64,000 nucleotides of DNA from the NCBI RefSeq assembly GCF_036182465.1, contig NZ_CP108081.1, positions 3,782,001 through 3,846,000 on the forward strand. Direction: 5' to 3'. The notes below the pieces were generated by a model, which was given only the letters and a program-made list of their open reading frames with translations, ran no database searches and was not told where the DNA came from. Below, one piece after another: positions 43,797 through 52,949 of the stretch. The number at the start of each line of letters is the position of its first letter. Position 1 is the first letter of the stretch. Position numbers and translations under genes: made by a program. The DNA comes from Streptomyces sp. NBC_00258. GTDB lineage: Bacteria > Actinomycetota > Actinomycetes > Streptomycetales > Streptomycetaceae.

Positions 43797-44591
43797 ATGA
43801 CCGAGGCACGGGGGTCGGCCGGCCTGAACGGCACTGCGCACACGCCCGGCACACCCTGCTGGGTGAGCCTGATGGTGCACGGGATGGCCGCGACCCAGGA
43901 GTTCTACGGGGATCTGTTCGGCTGGGAGTTCCAGCCGGGCCCGCAGCACCTCGGCTCGTACGTGCGGGCTCAGCTCGACGGCCAAGAGGTGGCGGGTATC
44001 GGCCAGCTCCCGCCCGACCGTCATCTGCCCATCGCCTGGACGCCCTACTTCGCCTCGGACGACGTCGACCTGACGGCGGAGACGGTCCGGCACTGCGGCG
44101 GCACGGTCGGCGTCGGCCCGCTCGACGCGGAGGACGCCGGCCGGCTGGCGATCGCCTCGGACCCGGCGGGTGCCGTGTTCGGCGTCTGGCAGGCCGCGGC
44201 CCATCTCGGCACGGGCATCACCGGCGTCCCGGGCACCCCCACCTGGAACGAGCTGATGACCCGCGACTCCGCCGGCGTCGCCAAGTTCTACGAGACGGTC
44301 TTCGGCTTCGAGGAGGAGCCCGTCGTCTCCGCCGACTTCGACTACATCACCCTGCACATCAAGGGGCGCCCGGTGGCGGGCATCCACGGTGTCGGCAACG
44401 CCCTGCCTCGCGACCGGGGACCCCATTGGATGACGTACTTCGAGGTCGCCGACGTGGACGCGTCGCTCGATCACCTGCTCGACCTGGGCGGCCATGTCCT
44501 CAAGCCTGCCCGTGACACCCCGCACGGCCGTATCGCCACGGTGGCGGACCCGGAGGGGGCGGTGTTCTCGGTGGTGCGGACGAGTCCCTGA
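43797..44591 (+). CDS. VOC-superfamily (glyoxalase-like) protein, two modules
   Basis: 264 residues made of two vicinal-oxygen-chelate repeats of about 120. Module 1 reads WVSLMVHGMAATQEFYGDLF and module 2 reads TWNELMTRDSAGVAKFYETV, each with a beta-alpha-beta3 pattern and YFEVADVDAS-type strands. Such proteins bind divalent metal and act in resistance, isomerisation or dioxygenation; substrate unknown. ATG follows GAGGAGAGGG; a GTG two codons earlier is possible. Confidence 0.87.
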   Translation: MTEARGSAGLNGTAHTPGTPCWVSLMVHGMAATQEFYGDLFGWEFQPGPQHLGSYVRAQLDGQEVAGIGQLPPDRHLPIAWTPYFASDDVDLTAETVRHCGGTVGVGPLDAEDAGRLAIASDPAGAVFGVWQAAAHLGTGITGVPGTPTWNELMTRDSAGVAKFYETVFGFEEEPVVSADFDYITLHIKGRPVAGIHGVGNALPRDRGPHWMTYFEVADVDASLDHLLDLGGHVLKPARDTPHGRIATVADPEGAVFSVVRTSP

Positions 44592-44645
44592 GGGGAGCCC
44601 CAGCGCCCCTTCAGGGCCGGGCAGCCCTTCACGGGCAGTCCCCCC

Positions 44646-45302
44646 TCAGGTCCGGGACACCGCGTCCACCGGCAGCACGTCCGGGGAGAGCACGCCCGCG
44701 CGGGCGCTGGCCGCGGTCGTCCGCCGACGGTGATGTCTGCGGCACAGGACCTCGTAGCCGATGTCCTCCGACTGGTCGACGTCACCGACGACGACCTGGG
44801 CGCCCTCGACGACCATGTGACCGCCTATGGTGCGGGCGTTGTGGGTGGCGCGGGCGCCGCACCAGCAGAGGGCCTCGACCTGCAGGACCTCGACCCGGTC
44901 GGCGAGTTCGACGAGGCGCTGGGAGCCGGGGAAGAGCTTGGAACGGAAGTCCGTCGTGATGCCGAAGGCGAAGACGTCGATGCCCAGGTCGTCGACCACG
45001 CGGGCCAGTTGGTCGATCTGCTCGGGGGCGAGGAACTGCGCCTCGTCCGCGATGACGTAGTCCGCGCGGCCACCCTTCGAGAGGTGGTCGACGACGTACG
45101 CGTACACGTCCTGGTCGTCCTCGACCTCCACCGCGTCCGTGACCAGGCCGAGGCGGGAGGACAGTTTGCCCTCGCCCGCGCGGTCGTCGCGGGTGAAGAT
45201 CATGCCCTGAAGCCCGCGGGCCGAGCGGTTGTGCTCGATCTGGAGAGCCAGTGTCGACTTCCCGCAGTCCATGGTTCCGGAGAAGAACACCAGCTCGGGC
45301 AT
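44646..45302 (-). CDS. tdk: Thymidine kinase
   Basis: 218 residues, type II. P-loop FFSGTMDCGKSTLALQ, lid region after DDRAGEGKLSSR, the VIADEAQFL acidic segment with the catalytic Glu, and FGITTDFRSKLFPGSQRL for thymidine binding. Cysteines CWCGARATHN form part of the structural zinc site. It phosphorylates thymidine in salvage. The second ATG (45302) has AAAGGTG upstream; an earlier ATG at 45326 would add eight residues before the P-loop domain. Confidence 0.95.
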   Translation of the reverse strand: MPELVFFSGTMDCGKSTLALQIEHNRSARGLQGMIFTRDDRAGEGKLSSRLGLVTDAVEVEDDQDVYAYVVDHLSKGGRADYVIADEAQFLAPEQIDQLARVVDDLGIDVFAFGITTDFRSKLFPGSQRLVELADRVEVLQVEALCWCGARATHNARTIGGHMVVEGAQVVVGDVDQSEDIGYEVLCRRHHRRRTTAASARAGVLSPDVLPVDAVSRT

Positions 45303-45353
45303 GGGGAGTTGAGCACCTTTCGGCATGAGGGTTCGCTGGGCGGACGGGGAGGG

Positions 45354-46541
45354 TCAGGAACGTACTTCCAGGAGCGGGATGTGCTGCTCGACCGGTGTCA
45401 TCGAGCCGTGGTTGCCGACCATCGCCGACTCCTTCGGCTCCCGCTCGGACGCGATGATCAGGACGTCGTCGCGGGCGGCCGCGACCACGTCGCCGATGCG
45501 CTCGTACACCCGCTCGTCGATGTGCGGGCCGAACCAGCCCGCCGCGATCGCCTCGTCCCGCGAGGCCACCCAGAACTGCTCGCCGAGCACCTCGCGCCAG
45601 CAGGTCAGGACGTCCGACTCGGCGCCCGGGACCGCGTAGACGTGCCGGGCGCGGCCCTCGCCGCCGAGGAGGGCGACTCCGGCGCGCAGCTCCCAGTCCT
45701 CGTCGAAGTCGATGCGGTGCTGCTCGTCGAAGGGGATGTCGATCATCCCGTGGTCCGCCGTCACGTACAGGGCCGTGCGCGGGGGCAGTTGCTCGGCCAG
45801 GCGCTGGACCAGCCGGTCCACGTACATGAGTTGTCCGCGCCAGGGGTCCGAGTCGACGCCGAAGCGGTGGCCCTTGCCGTCCACCTCCGCGTAGTACGTG
45901 TAGACCAGCGAGCGGTCACCGGCGGCCAGTTGCTCGGCCGCGAGGTCCATGCGGTCCTCGCCGGTCAGCCGCCCGTGGAACGTGCCGCCGCTGAGGGCGA
46001 CCTTGGTCAGCGGGGTGTTCTGGAAGTGCGGTGACGACACCTGGGCGGTGTGTACGCCCGCCGCGTCGGCCAGCTGGAACAGGGTGGGGTACGGCTGCCA
46101 CTTGCCCGGCTGCGTCCACGGCTGCCAGCGGAGCTGGTTCATCAGCTCGCCGGTCTCCGGGTTGCGCGCGGTGTAGCCGGGCAGGCCGTGCGCGCCCGGG
46201 GGCAGGCCCGTGCCGACCGAGGCCAGGGAGGTCGCGGTGGTCGCGGGGTAACCCGCTGTGATCGGGCGACCGGTGCCGCCGCGCGAGCTGCCCAGGAGCG
46301 AGGTCATGAACGGGGCCTCGTCCGGATGCGTCTTCAGCTGCTCCCAGCCGAGACCGTCGATCAGGAAGACGCAGTTCCGGTCGGCCGGGCTCAGTTCCGT
46401 GAGCGAGGCGGTGACGTCCGGGACGTCCATGCCCGCGGCCAGCGTGGGCAGCAGGTCGGCGAGCGAACCGGTCCCGTACTCGGGCACGGGAGCGGAGTCG
46501 AGGGAGAGCGGTTCCGGGTGGTCCCAGACTTGCTGGGACAT
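45354..46541 (-). CDS. Alkaline-phosphatase-superfamily nucleotide pyrophosphatase/phosphodiesterase
   Basis: 395 residues. NCVFLIDGLGWEQL holds the first metal Asp; AGYPATTATSLASVGTG contains the nucleophile Thr; later YTYYAEVDGKGHRFG and YVTADHGMIDIP provide the other Asp/His metal ligands. It should hydrolyse phosphodiester or pyrophosphate bonds. No signal peptide. ATG overlaps the DUF5998 stop by one base (TGATG). Confidence 0.9.
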   Translation of the reverse strand: MSQQVWDHPEPLSLDSAPVPEYGTGSLADLLPTLAAGMDVPDVTASLTELSPADRNCVFLIDGLGWEQLKTHPDEAPFMTSLLGSSRGGTGRPITAGYPATTATSLASVGTGLPPGAHGLPGYTARNPETGELMNQLRWQPWTQPGKWQPYPTLFQLADAAGVHTAQVSSPHFQNTPLTKVALSGGTFHGRLTGEDRMDLAAEQLAAGDRSLVYTYYAEVDGKGHRFGVDSDPWRGQLMYVDRLVQRLAEQLPPRTALYVTADHGMIDIPFDEQHRIDFDEDWELRAGVALLGGEGRARHVYAVPGAESDVLTCWREVLGEQFWVASRDEAIAAGWFGPHIDERVYERIGDVVAAARDDVLIIASEREPKESAMVGNHGSMTPVEQHIPLLEVRS

Positions 46542-47128
46542 CAGCGGGTGACGTCCGCGGTCGCCTCGGAGAGGGACTGCGCGAAGGCGAGGGTCTGCCG
46601 CACGGCGTCCGGGCCGTCTCCGGCCTCGCTGACGCGCAGGCTCAGGTCGTCGGCCGTCGAACTGCCCGTGTACCCGTGGTCCGCCTCGCAGTTGGGGTCG
46701 CCGCAGGCGGCCGGCTCCAGGTCGATACGGGCGACAGCGCCCCAGCCGATGGTGAGAACGACCTCGCGGGGCAGCGTCCCCGGAACGTACTTCTCCGGAT
46801 TGGCGACGACCCGGCTGAGTACCACCGACGAGATCCGGCCAAGCTTCACGGACTCGGTCGACGTGGTCGCGTACGGCGTCGGGGAGGTGCTGTCCGCCGC
46901 CTGTTCGTCGGTGTGGCTCACGATGAAGCGGTTTCCCGTGAGGACGAGCACCGTCACGTGCCGACGCACCTCGTTGGCGTCGAACGTCGTCTCCTGATGG
47001 ACCAGATACGACCGGATGGGCTCGCCGCCCACAGCGGCCTCCACAGCCTCGGCCACGAGGGCCGGGTAGTAGCCGCTGCGCTCGATCGCCGCTCGCAGCC
47101 CCTGGGTCGTCGTACTGGTCTTGGCCAT
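46541..47128 (-). CDS. DUF5998 protein
   Basis: 195 residues. The core starts LRAAIERSGYYPALVAEAVE and later has the strand-rich VTVLVLTGNRFIVSHTDEQ and the Cys pair ACGDPNCEADHGY. Conserved in actinobacteria next to the phosphodiesterase gene; function unknown. ATG 47128 has GGA seven bases upstream; another ATG lies three codons earlier. Translationally coupled to the phosphodiesterase. Confidence 0.8.
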   Translation of the reverse strand: MAKTSTTTQGLRAAIERSGYYPALVAEAVEAAVGGEPIRSYLVHQETTFDANEVRRHVTVLVLTGNRFIVSHTDEQAADSTSPTPYATTSTESVKLGRISSVVLSRVVANPEKYVPGTLPREVVLTIGWGAVARIDLEPAACGDPNCEADHGYTGSSTADDLSLRVSEAGDGPDAVRQTLAFAQSLSEATADVTR

Positions 47129-47169
47129 GACGTCCATCCTACGGGGGCGCACTGACTGCGAGGCACCGC

Positions 47170-50010
47170 TCAGTACACAGGAAGCGTGCGCGGACCGAGG
47201 TCGTCGCGGGCGGGCGGCGGCGCGAGCCGCACGGAGGCGCCGAGCACGCTCAGCCCTCGCGGGGCGACGACGACGGGCTCCAGGGACACGGAGACGACCT
47301 CGGGGTGGTCGTCGACAAGGCGTGACAGGCGCAGCAGCAGTTCCTCCAGGGCCACGACGTCCGCCGGTGCCGAGCCCCGCCAGCCGAAGAGGAGCGGTGC
47401 GGTCCGGATCGACCGGACCAGCGAGGACGCGTCCCGGTCGGTGACCGGAATCAGCCGGTGCGCGGTGTCTCCGAGCAGCTCCGACGGGGCTCCGGCGAGC
47501 CCGAAGGAGAGCACCGCTCCGGCCGCCGGGTCTATGACCGCCCGTACGACCGTGTCGACCCCGCGCGGTGCCATCGCCTGCACCACCGGGCGCAGCTCCT
47601 CCGGCGTCCCGAAGAGGCTGGTCAACTCGGCGTACGCCCGGCGCAGTTGCTCCTCGTCCGCCAGATCCAGCCGTACGCCGCCGAGGTCGGCGCGGTGGCG
47701 CAGGTGGGGGGCGGTGGTCTTGAGCGCCACGGGGTAGCCGAGGCGCTCCGCTGCGGCGACGGCCTCGTCGGGCGTGGGCGCGGGCAGGGCACGGCGTACG
47801 TCGATGCCGTACCGCCCGAGCAGGGCGCAGGTGTCGTCGGGGCCGAGGGTGAGGCCGCCCATGCCACCGTCGCCGAGCAGTCCGTCGATCTGTTCGGCCG
47901 CGCCCTTCTCGTCGATGTCCTCGTACTCGGGGACGCGACCGGGGTCGGCGGCCTCGCGCCGCCACTGGCCGTATCTCACGGCCTCGGCGAGGGCTCGGAC
48001 GGCTCGCTCGGCGGCGGGGTAGGCGGGGATGAGGCGGGAGTCCACCTCGGCCTCGGGGACTTCCGCCACCGTCGGCGGGCGGTCCGCCGGGCGGATGGGG
48101 TGGTTGCTGCCCGAGAACGGGAGCGCGGGGGGAGCGGCCTGGGGCGCGGTACTGGCGGCCGCGGACAGCGCCTCCGCGAGGCCGCCCAGCTCGACGTGGA
48201 CCACGAGGACCGGCTTGGCGGGAGCCGCGGCTGAGGCCGAGCGCAGCGCCTCCGCCAGGGCGGCGTCGGCCGTGGAGGTCTCCCCCACCGCCGGAATCGC
48301 GGTGACCACGACGGCGTCGCAGGCGTCGTCGGCCAGTGCGTGGGTCAGCGCGGCGCGGAAGTCCTCGGCCGAGGCGGCCGTGGTCAGGTCCACCGGGGGC
48401 AACGGCCGCAGCCTCTCGGCGAGGCAGGCGTCGTACGTCAGCAGCCCGAGCGACTCGGAGTTCCCGAGGATCGCCACCCGAGGGCCGGTCGGCAGGGGCT
48501 GGCGTGCCAGGAGCAGGCCCGCGTCGACCAGCTCGGTGATCGTGTCCACCCTGATGACGCCGGCCTGCCGGAGCAGCGCCGACACCGTCGCGTGCGGCAG
48601 CCTGGTGGCCCGCACTGCGTGCCCCTGGGGCGCGGCCCCGCCGTGCCGTGCGCCCTGGACGACGACGAGTGGCTTCGCCGCCGCCGTGCGCCGCGCGAGG
48701 CGGGTGAACTTCCTCGGGTTCCCGATGGATTCGAGGTACATGAGGGCGACGTCGGTGTCGGGGTCGTCGTACCAGTACTGAAGGACGTCGTTGCCGGACA
48801 CGTCCGCGCGGTTGCCCGAGGAGATGAACGTCGACACACCGGTCACACCCGTGACCCCGCCGCCACGCCGGTGCAGCCGGGACAGCAGCGCGATGCCGAT
48901 GGCGCCGGACTGGGCGAACAGTCCGATCCGCCCGGCGCGCGGCATCTCCGGTGCGAGCGAGGCGTTGAGCCGCACGTCCGGGGAGGTGTTGATGACCCCG
49001 AAGGCGTTCGGTCCGATGATCCGCATCCCGTACGTACGCGCCTGGCGCACGAGCTCGCGCTGGCGCTCCCTGCCTTCGGGGCCGCTTTCGGCGTACCCCG
49101 CGGAGACCACGACGAGCCCCTGCACTCCGTGTTCACCGCACTCGGCGACGGCTTCGGGGACGCGCTCGGTCCGGACGGCGACGACGGCGAGGTCGACGGG
49201 CTCGGGGATGTCGCGGACGGAGCGGTACGCCGGCACTCCGCCGAGCTCCTTCTCCTGAAGGGCCCCGTTCACCGCGTACAGACGCCCGGTGAAGCCCGCT
49301 TCGCGGAGGTTCTCCAGGACGCTGCGGCCCACTCCCCCGGGTGTGCGGCCCGCGCCGATGACGGCGACCGAGCCCGGCGCGAGGAGCCGGGCCACGGAGC
49401 GTCCCTCCGCCCGCTGCTCCCGCGCGCGCTGCACGGCCAGCGAGCGGTCGGTGGGCTCCAGGTCGAACTCCAGGCGTACGACGCCGTCCTCGAAGTGGCG
49501 CTTCTGCTGGTACCCGGCGTCCGTGAACACCTTGATCATCTTATTGTTGGCGGGCAGCACCTCGGCGGCGAACCGGCGGATGCCGCGCTCACGGGCGACG
49601 GCCGCGATGTGCTCCAGCAGGGCCGACGCCACACCGCGTCCCTGGTGGGCGTCCTGCACGAGGAAGGCGACCTCGGCCTCGTCCGCCGGGGCAGATGCGG
49701 GGAGGCCGTCGGCGTTGATGCGGTCGTAGCGTACGGTGGCGATGAACTCGCCGCCGACCGTGGCCGCGAGTCCCACCCGGTCCACAAAGTCGTGGTGCGT
49801 GAAGCGGTGGACGTCCTTGGCGGACAGGCGCGGATACGGCGCGAAGAAGCGGTAGTACTTCGACTCGTCGGACACCTGCTCGTAGAAGCTGACCAGGCGG
49901 TCGGCGTCGTCGGCCGTGATGGGCCGGATGCGCGCGGTGCCGCCGTCGCGCAGCACGACGTCGGCCTCCCAGTGAGCGGGGTACTCGTGCCGGTCCGGCG
50001 AGGTCTGCAT
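47170..50010 (-). CDS. GNAT acetyltransferase fused to NDP-forming acyl-CoA synthetase (PatA type)
   Basis: 946 residues. Residues about 25-185 are a GNAT domain (AEVAFLVQDAHQGRGVASAL is the acetyl-CoA loop). Residues about 205-670 form CoA-binding and succinyl-CoA-ligase-like domains (VAVIGAGRTPGGVGRSVLEN, RIGLFAQSGAIGIALLSRL). From about 720 an ATP-grasp domain follows (GYPVALKTTAPHLRHR, VVQAMAPRGVDTVVRAV). The order GNAT-first is that of S. lividans PatA, which acetylates and silences acetoacetyl-CoA synthetase. It should be a lysine acetyltransferase acting on acyl-CoA synthetases. ATG 50010 is chosen. Confidence 0.9.
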   Translation of the reverse strand: MQTSPDRHEYPAHWEADVVLRDGGTARIRPITADDADRLVSFYEQVSDESKYYRFFAPYPRLSAKDVHRFTHHDFVDRVGLAATVGGEFIATVRYDRINADGLPASAPADEAEVAFLVQDAHQGRGVASALLEHIAAVARERGIRRFAAEVLPANNKMIKVFTDAGYQQKRHFEDGVVRLEFDLEPTDRSLAVQRAREQRAEGRSVARLLAPGSVAVIGAGRTPGGVGRSVLENLREAGFTGRLYAVNGALQEKELGGVPAYRSVRDIPEPVDLAVVAVRTERVPEAVAECGEHGVQGLVVVSAGYAESGPEGRERQRELVRQARTYGMRIIGPNAFGVINTSPDVRLNASLAPEMPRAGRIGLFAQSGAIGIALLSRLHRRGGGVTGVTGVSTFISSGNRADVSGNDVLQYWYDDPDTDVALMYLESIGNPRKFTRLARRTAAAKPLVVVQGARHGGAAPQGHAVRATRLPHATVSALLRQAGVIRVDTITELVDAGLLLARQPLPTGPRVAILGNSESLGLLTYDACLAERLRPLPPVDLTTAASAEDFRAALTHALADDACDAVVVTAIPAVGETSTADAALAEALRSASAAAPAKPVLVVHVELGGLAEALSAAASTAPQAAPPALPFSGSNHPIRPADRPPTVAEVPEAEVDSRLIPAYPAAERAVRALAEAVRYGQWRREAADPGRVPEYEDIDEKGAAEQIDGLLGDGGMGGLTLGPDDTCALLGRYGIDVRRALPAPTPDEAVAAAERLGYPVALKTTAPHLRHRADLGGVRLDLADEEQLRRAYAELTSLFGTPEELRPVVQAMAPRGVDTVVRAVIDPAAGAVLSFGLAGAPSELLGDTAHRLIPVTDRDASSLVRSIRTAPLLFGWRGSAPADVVALEELLLRLSRLVDDHPEVVSVSLEPVVVAPRGLSVLGASVRLAPPPARDDLGPRTLPVY

Positions 50011-50235
50011 GGGGCCCAGAGTACGGCTCGGGTCCGACAACGGCCGGTCCTGGTCGCGGGGGTTCGTGTCCCTAATACGTGTCCCGGGTCCGTGTTCCCG
50101 GAGTCACCACCAGGCGTTCACGTCCCGGCGACGGCGGGCTCGCGTCCGGCAGGGGCGCGAGGCAGTCTTGGGGGACCTGAGCCGCCTCGGGCCCGGAATC
50201 CGCACCCGCTCGGGGCACGCTTCACGATATGGAAC

Positions 50236-50251
50236 AATGGTCTAGACAACC
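50236..50251 (+). promoter_or_regulatory. DasR-type operator (dre) before ptsH
   Basis: AATGGTCTAGACAACC matches the DasR consensus with its central GGTCTAGAC (50239-50247). It lies 27 bp before the ptsH start, and ptsH is a known DasR target in Streptomyces. DasR, released by glucosamine-6-phosphate, would repress here. Confidence 0.82.
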
Positions 50252-50277
50252 GTGAGACACCTGAAGGGCAGCATCAC

Positions 50278-50559
50278 ATGGCTGAGCGCCGCGTCAACGT
50301 CGGCTGGGCCGAGGGCCTTCACGCCCGTCCCGCCTCCATCTTCGTCCGGGCCGCAACGGCCTCCGGCGTCCCCGTGACGATCGCCAAGGCCGACGGCAAC
50401 CCCGTCAACGCGGCCTCCATGCTCGCGGTTCTCGGCCTGGGCGCCCAGGGCGGCGAGGAGATCGTCCTGGCCTCCGACGCCGAGGGTGCGGACGCCGCGC
50501 TCGACCGCCTGGCGAAGCTGGTCGCCGAGGGCCTCGACGAACTCCCCGAGACCGTCTGA
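50278..50559 (+). CDS. ptsH: Phosphocarrier protein HPr
   Basis: 93 residues. Phospho-acceptor His15 in EGLHARPAS and Ser47 in NAASMLAVLGLG, both at HPr standard positions; C-terminal helix DAALDRLAKLVAEGL. It carries phosphate from enzyme I to sugar-specific EIIA in the PTS. ATG follows GAAGGGC. A DasR-like site lies in the promoter and a strong terminator follows. Confidence 0.96.
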   Translation: MAERRVNVGWAEGLHARPASIFVRAATASGVPVTIAKADGNPVNAASMLAVLGLGAQGGEEIVLASDAEGADAALDRLAKLVAEGLDELPETV

Positions 50560-50575
50560 TCTCGCGGACCACGTG

Positions 50576-50624
50576 CGGCGGAGCCGCGTCCACCCGTGCC
50601 GGGCGGACGCGGCTCCGCCGTTTT
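50576..50624 (+). terminator. Rho-independent terminator after ptsH
   Basis: 16-bp perfect stem (50576-50591, 50605-50620), CGGCGGAGCCGCGTCC and its complement, followed by TTTT at 50621-50624. Confidence 0.9.
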
Positions 50625-50851
50625 CCGCTTGCGGGGCACGCGCCGTTTCGTCCGTACGTCACGCCACCGCGCGGCCTTTCGCTGCACTCTCGGGCATCGT
50701 CCGGGCTTTTTTCACATGCCCGCGCACCGAGTTCCACTCTTCCGGTCCCGCGCATGCGTAAATCACGTGCGCGGGAATTCCAGGCACGTGGGAAAAAGGG
50801 GCATCAGAAATAGACCCCGGCGAATAACTCTCTTTGTATACGGCGCCACTG

Positions 50852-51544
50852 TTAATGCCGCAGGCCCGCCGTGTTTACAGGATGTTGCGAAGTCCTCACA
50901 CGCTCCACGCGGTCGCCGCCGGGAAAGCGCAGCCGGTGCGCGGCCATCGCCCGCTCGGTGTGCAGCGCCGTGATCGCCCTGGCCCGGTCGTTGTCGCCGC
51001 GCGCGACGGCGTCCACGATGGCACCGTGCTCGGCCCAGGACTCGGCGGGGTGGGCGGGCGCCTCGACCGTGTACATCCAGGCGATCTTGTGCCGCAGCTG
51101 GGCGAGCGTGGAGGTCAGCGCGGGGCTTCCGGAGGCCTGTGCGAGCGTCTCGTGGAACCAGGCGCCGAGCGAGCGCAGATCCTCGCTGTTGCCCCTCCTG
51201 GCCCGCTCCTGGCCCAGCCTGACCAGGCCTCGCAGCACCTTGAGGTGCGCCTCGGTGCGGCGCTGGGCCGCGCGCGCGGCGCCCAGCGGCTCCAGCAGCA
51301 TGCGCATCTCCAGGAGGTCGGCGGCCTCCTGCTCGGTGGGCTCCGCGACGCACGCGCCCGCGTGCCTGCGCGTGACGACGAAGCCTTCCGCCTCCAGGGT
51401 GCGCAGAGCCTCGCGAACGGGGACCCGCGAGACTCCGTACCGGCGTGCGAGCAGTTCTTCGGTGAGCCGGCCGCCGCGCTCGTAGACACCCGCGACGATG
51501 TCGTCACGGATCGCCGTGCATACCGAGTGCGCGGGAATACGCAT
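50852..51544 (-). CDS. GntR-family regulator with FCD domain
   Basis: 230 residues. N-terminal winged HTH: LLARRYGVSRVPVREALRTL and EGFVVTRRHAGACV, the GntR consensus. C-terminal FCD domain (about 80-215) with LLEMRMLLEPLGAARAA and an EHGAIVDAV metal-binding segment. It should sense a small carboxylic acid. ATG has GGAGGT upstream. Immediate neighbours do not reveal its target. Confidence 0.9.
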   Translation of the reverse strand: MRIPAHSVCTAIRDDIVAGVYERGGRLTEELLARRYGVSRVPVREALRTLEAEGFVVTRRHAGACVAEPTEQEAADLLEMRMLLEPLGAARAAQRRTEAHLKVLRGLVRLGQERARRGNSEDLRSLGAWFHETLAQASGSPALTSTLAQLRHKIAWMYTVEAPAHPAESWAEHGAIVDAVARGDNDRARAITALHTERAMAAHRLRFPGGDRVERVRTSQHPVNTAGLRH

Positions 51545-51747
51545 GACCGGACCTCCGCCTTAACCCCCGCGAAACGCGGTCGATTGACGCTTGTTCGGTG
51601 ACTCTATTGCAGAGAACGGGAAATTCCGATGGCGGACCGGAATCCATGGATATTTTTTGGACACACCTCGCTTCTGAACAGGCAGTCGTCCGGTGCGAAG
51701 TCGACCAGAAGTGGTCGAGACGCCATCAGAAAGTGATCAGGAGCGCG

Positions 51748-51780
51748 CGAAGGCCCCGGCTCGGTGAGCCGGGGCCTTCG
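51748..51780 (-). terminator. Hairpin terminator after LytM peptidase gene
   Basis: 15-bp perfect inverted repeat (51748-51762, 51766-51780), CGAAGGCCCCGGCTC and its complement, 51 bp past the stop of the minus-strand peptidase gene. Confidence 0.8.
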
Positions 51781-51830
51781 GGAGCGGTGTCGCGCGGAGG
51801 GCTGTCGCGCGGGAGGGCTGTCGCCCGCCG

Positions 51831-52604
51831 TCAGACGTTCACGCCGTGCTGGCGGAGGTACGCGAGGGGGTCGATGTCCGAGCCGTACTCCGCGCTCGTC
51901 CGTGCCTCGAAGTGCAGGTGCGCCCCCGTGACGTTGCCGGTCGCCCCGGAGAGGCCTATCTGCTGGCCCGGCGTGACCGTCTGGCCGACGGAGACACCGA
52001 GGGACGACATGTGCCCGTACTGGGTGAAGGTGCCGTCGTTCATCTTGATGACGACCTCGTTGCCGTACGAGCCGCCCCAGCCGGCCTCGACGACGGTGCC
52101 GGCGCCCACCGCGTGCACGGTGGTGCCGCTCGCGGCGTGGAAGTCGATGCCGGTGTGGCTGCCGGAGGACCAGACGGAGCCGCCGGCCTTGTAGCCGGTG
52201 GAGACGTACGAGCCGGAGATGGGCGCGGTGTACGACTTCAGCAGGCGCTCGCGCTCGGCCGCACGGGCGGCGCGGGCCTTGACCTCGCGCTCCTTCTTGG
52301 CCTTCTCCGCGGCTTCCTTGGCGCGCTCCTTGGCGGCGGCCTCGGCCTTCTCGCGGGCGGCGGTCTCGTCGGCGGCCTGCTGCTGGGCGGCGGCCTGCGC
52401 GTCGATCTGGTCGGCGACCGAGTCGCCGATGGTGATCGCCTGGGTCAGGGTCTGCTCTGCCGGGCTCTCGGCGGCGAATGCGGGAGCAGCCAGGGTGCCG
52501 ACGACACCGGTGGTGGCGAGTGCGGCGACGCCGACGGTCCGGTTGGTCGTGCGCTTCATACGGCTGGGACGACGGTGCTTCCCGGCGGCGCGAGTGAACG
52601 CCAT
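51831..52604 (-). CDS. M23 (LytM) cell-wall metallopeptidase
   Basis: 257 residues. Signal peptide: basic HRRPSRMKRTTNR, then VGVAALATTGVVGTLAA with cut near AFAAES. A 65-residue Ala/Glu/Lys coiled coil (EKAEAAAKERAKEAAEKAKK) precedes the LytM domain (140-250). Zinc ligands are in SGSHTGIDFHA and AHLHFEAR. It cleaves peptide crosslinks in peptidoglycan or activates amidases outside the cell. Expression is predicted to be c-di-AMP-controlled by the leader riboswitch at 52632-52765. Confidence 0.93.
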   Translation of the reverse strand: MAFTRAAGKHRRPSRMKRTTNRTVGVAALATTGVVGTLAAPAFAAESPAEQTLTQAITIGDSVADQIDAQAAAQQQAADETAAREKAEAAAKERAKEAAEKAKKEREVKARAARAAERERLLKSYTAPISGSYVSTGYKAGGSVWSSGSHTGIDFHAASGTTVHAVGAGTVVEAGWGGSYGNEVVIKMNDGTFTQYGHMSSLGVSVGQTVTPGQQIGLSGATGNVTGAHLHFEARTSAEYGSDIDPLAYLRQHGVNV

Positions 52605-52631
52605 GAAGTGGCTGGTCCTTTCCTTCCTTCT

Positions 52632-52765
52632 CGCCTACCGGGTTAGCTGACGGGTTCGGAGCAGGAAGGTCTCCTACGGACCCCCTTCGGGAAGGGCGTC
52701 CGATTCACCCCAGGGACTACGTATGGGTCCCCGGCTCCCCTGGCTCGCGCCGTACGGGGACTCGG
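52632..52765 (-). ncRNA. c-di-AMP riboswitch (ydaO/yuaA type)
   Basis: Read on the minus strand, blocks typical of the ydaO class appear in order: AGCCAGGGGAGCC (52733-52745), CCTGGGGTGAATCGG (52700-52714) and CGAACCCGTCAGCTAACC (52641-52658), then GGTAGGCG. The last two are the most conserved parts of this riboswitch. It sits 28 bp before the start of the cell-wall peptidase gene. In actinobacteria this class precedes cell-wall hydrolase genes and turns them off when c-di-AMP is high. Exact borders are approximate. Confidence 0.88.
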
Positions 52766-52949
52766 CGATGACTGTCCGGTGCCGCGGGCGCGGCGCACTG
52801 CCTGACGAACAGCCGGACCGACGCTAAGCGGGGGGTCTTTCAATCAACAAACGGATCACGCGTTTTGTAGCGCATGCCACAGGGCAGACAGGCAACCTCC
52901 CTACTAATACGGACAACTCGCCGTTCAGGTGCTGAAGTACGGGCAAAAA

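Noticed and set aside
52251..52400. Repeat array in the LytM gene
   Set aside because: Codes for the Ala/Glu/Lys coiled coil; degenerate codons, not a DNA repeat.
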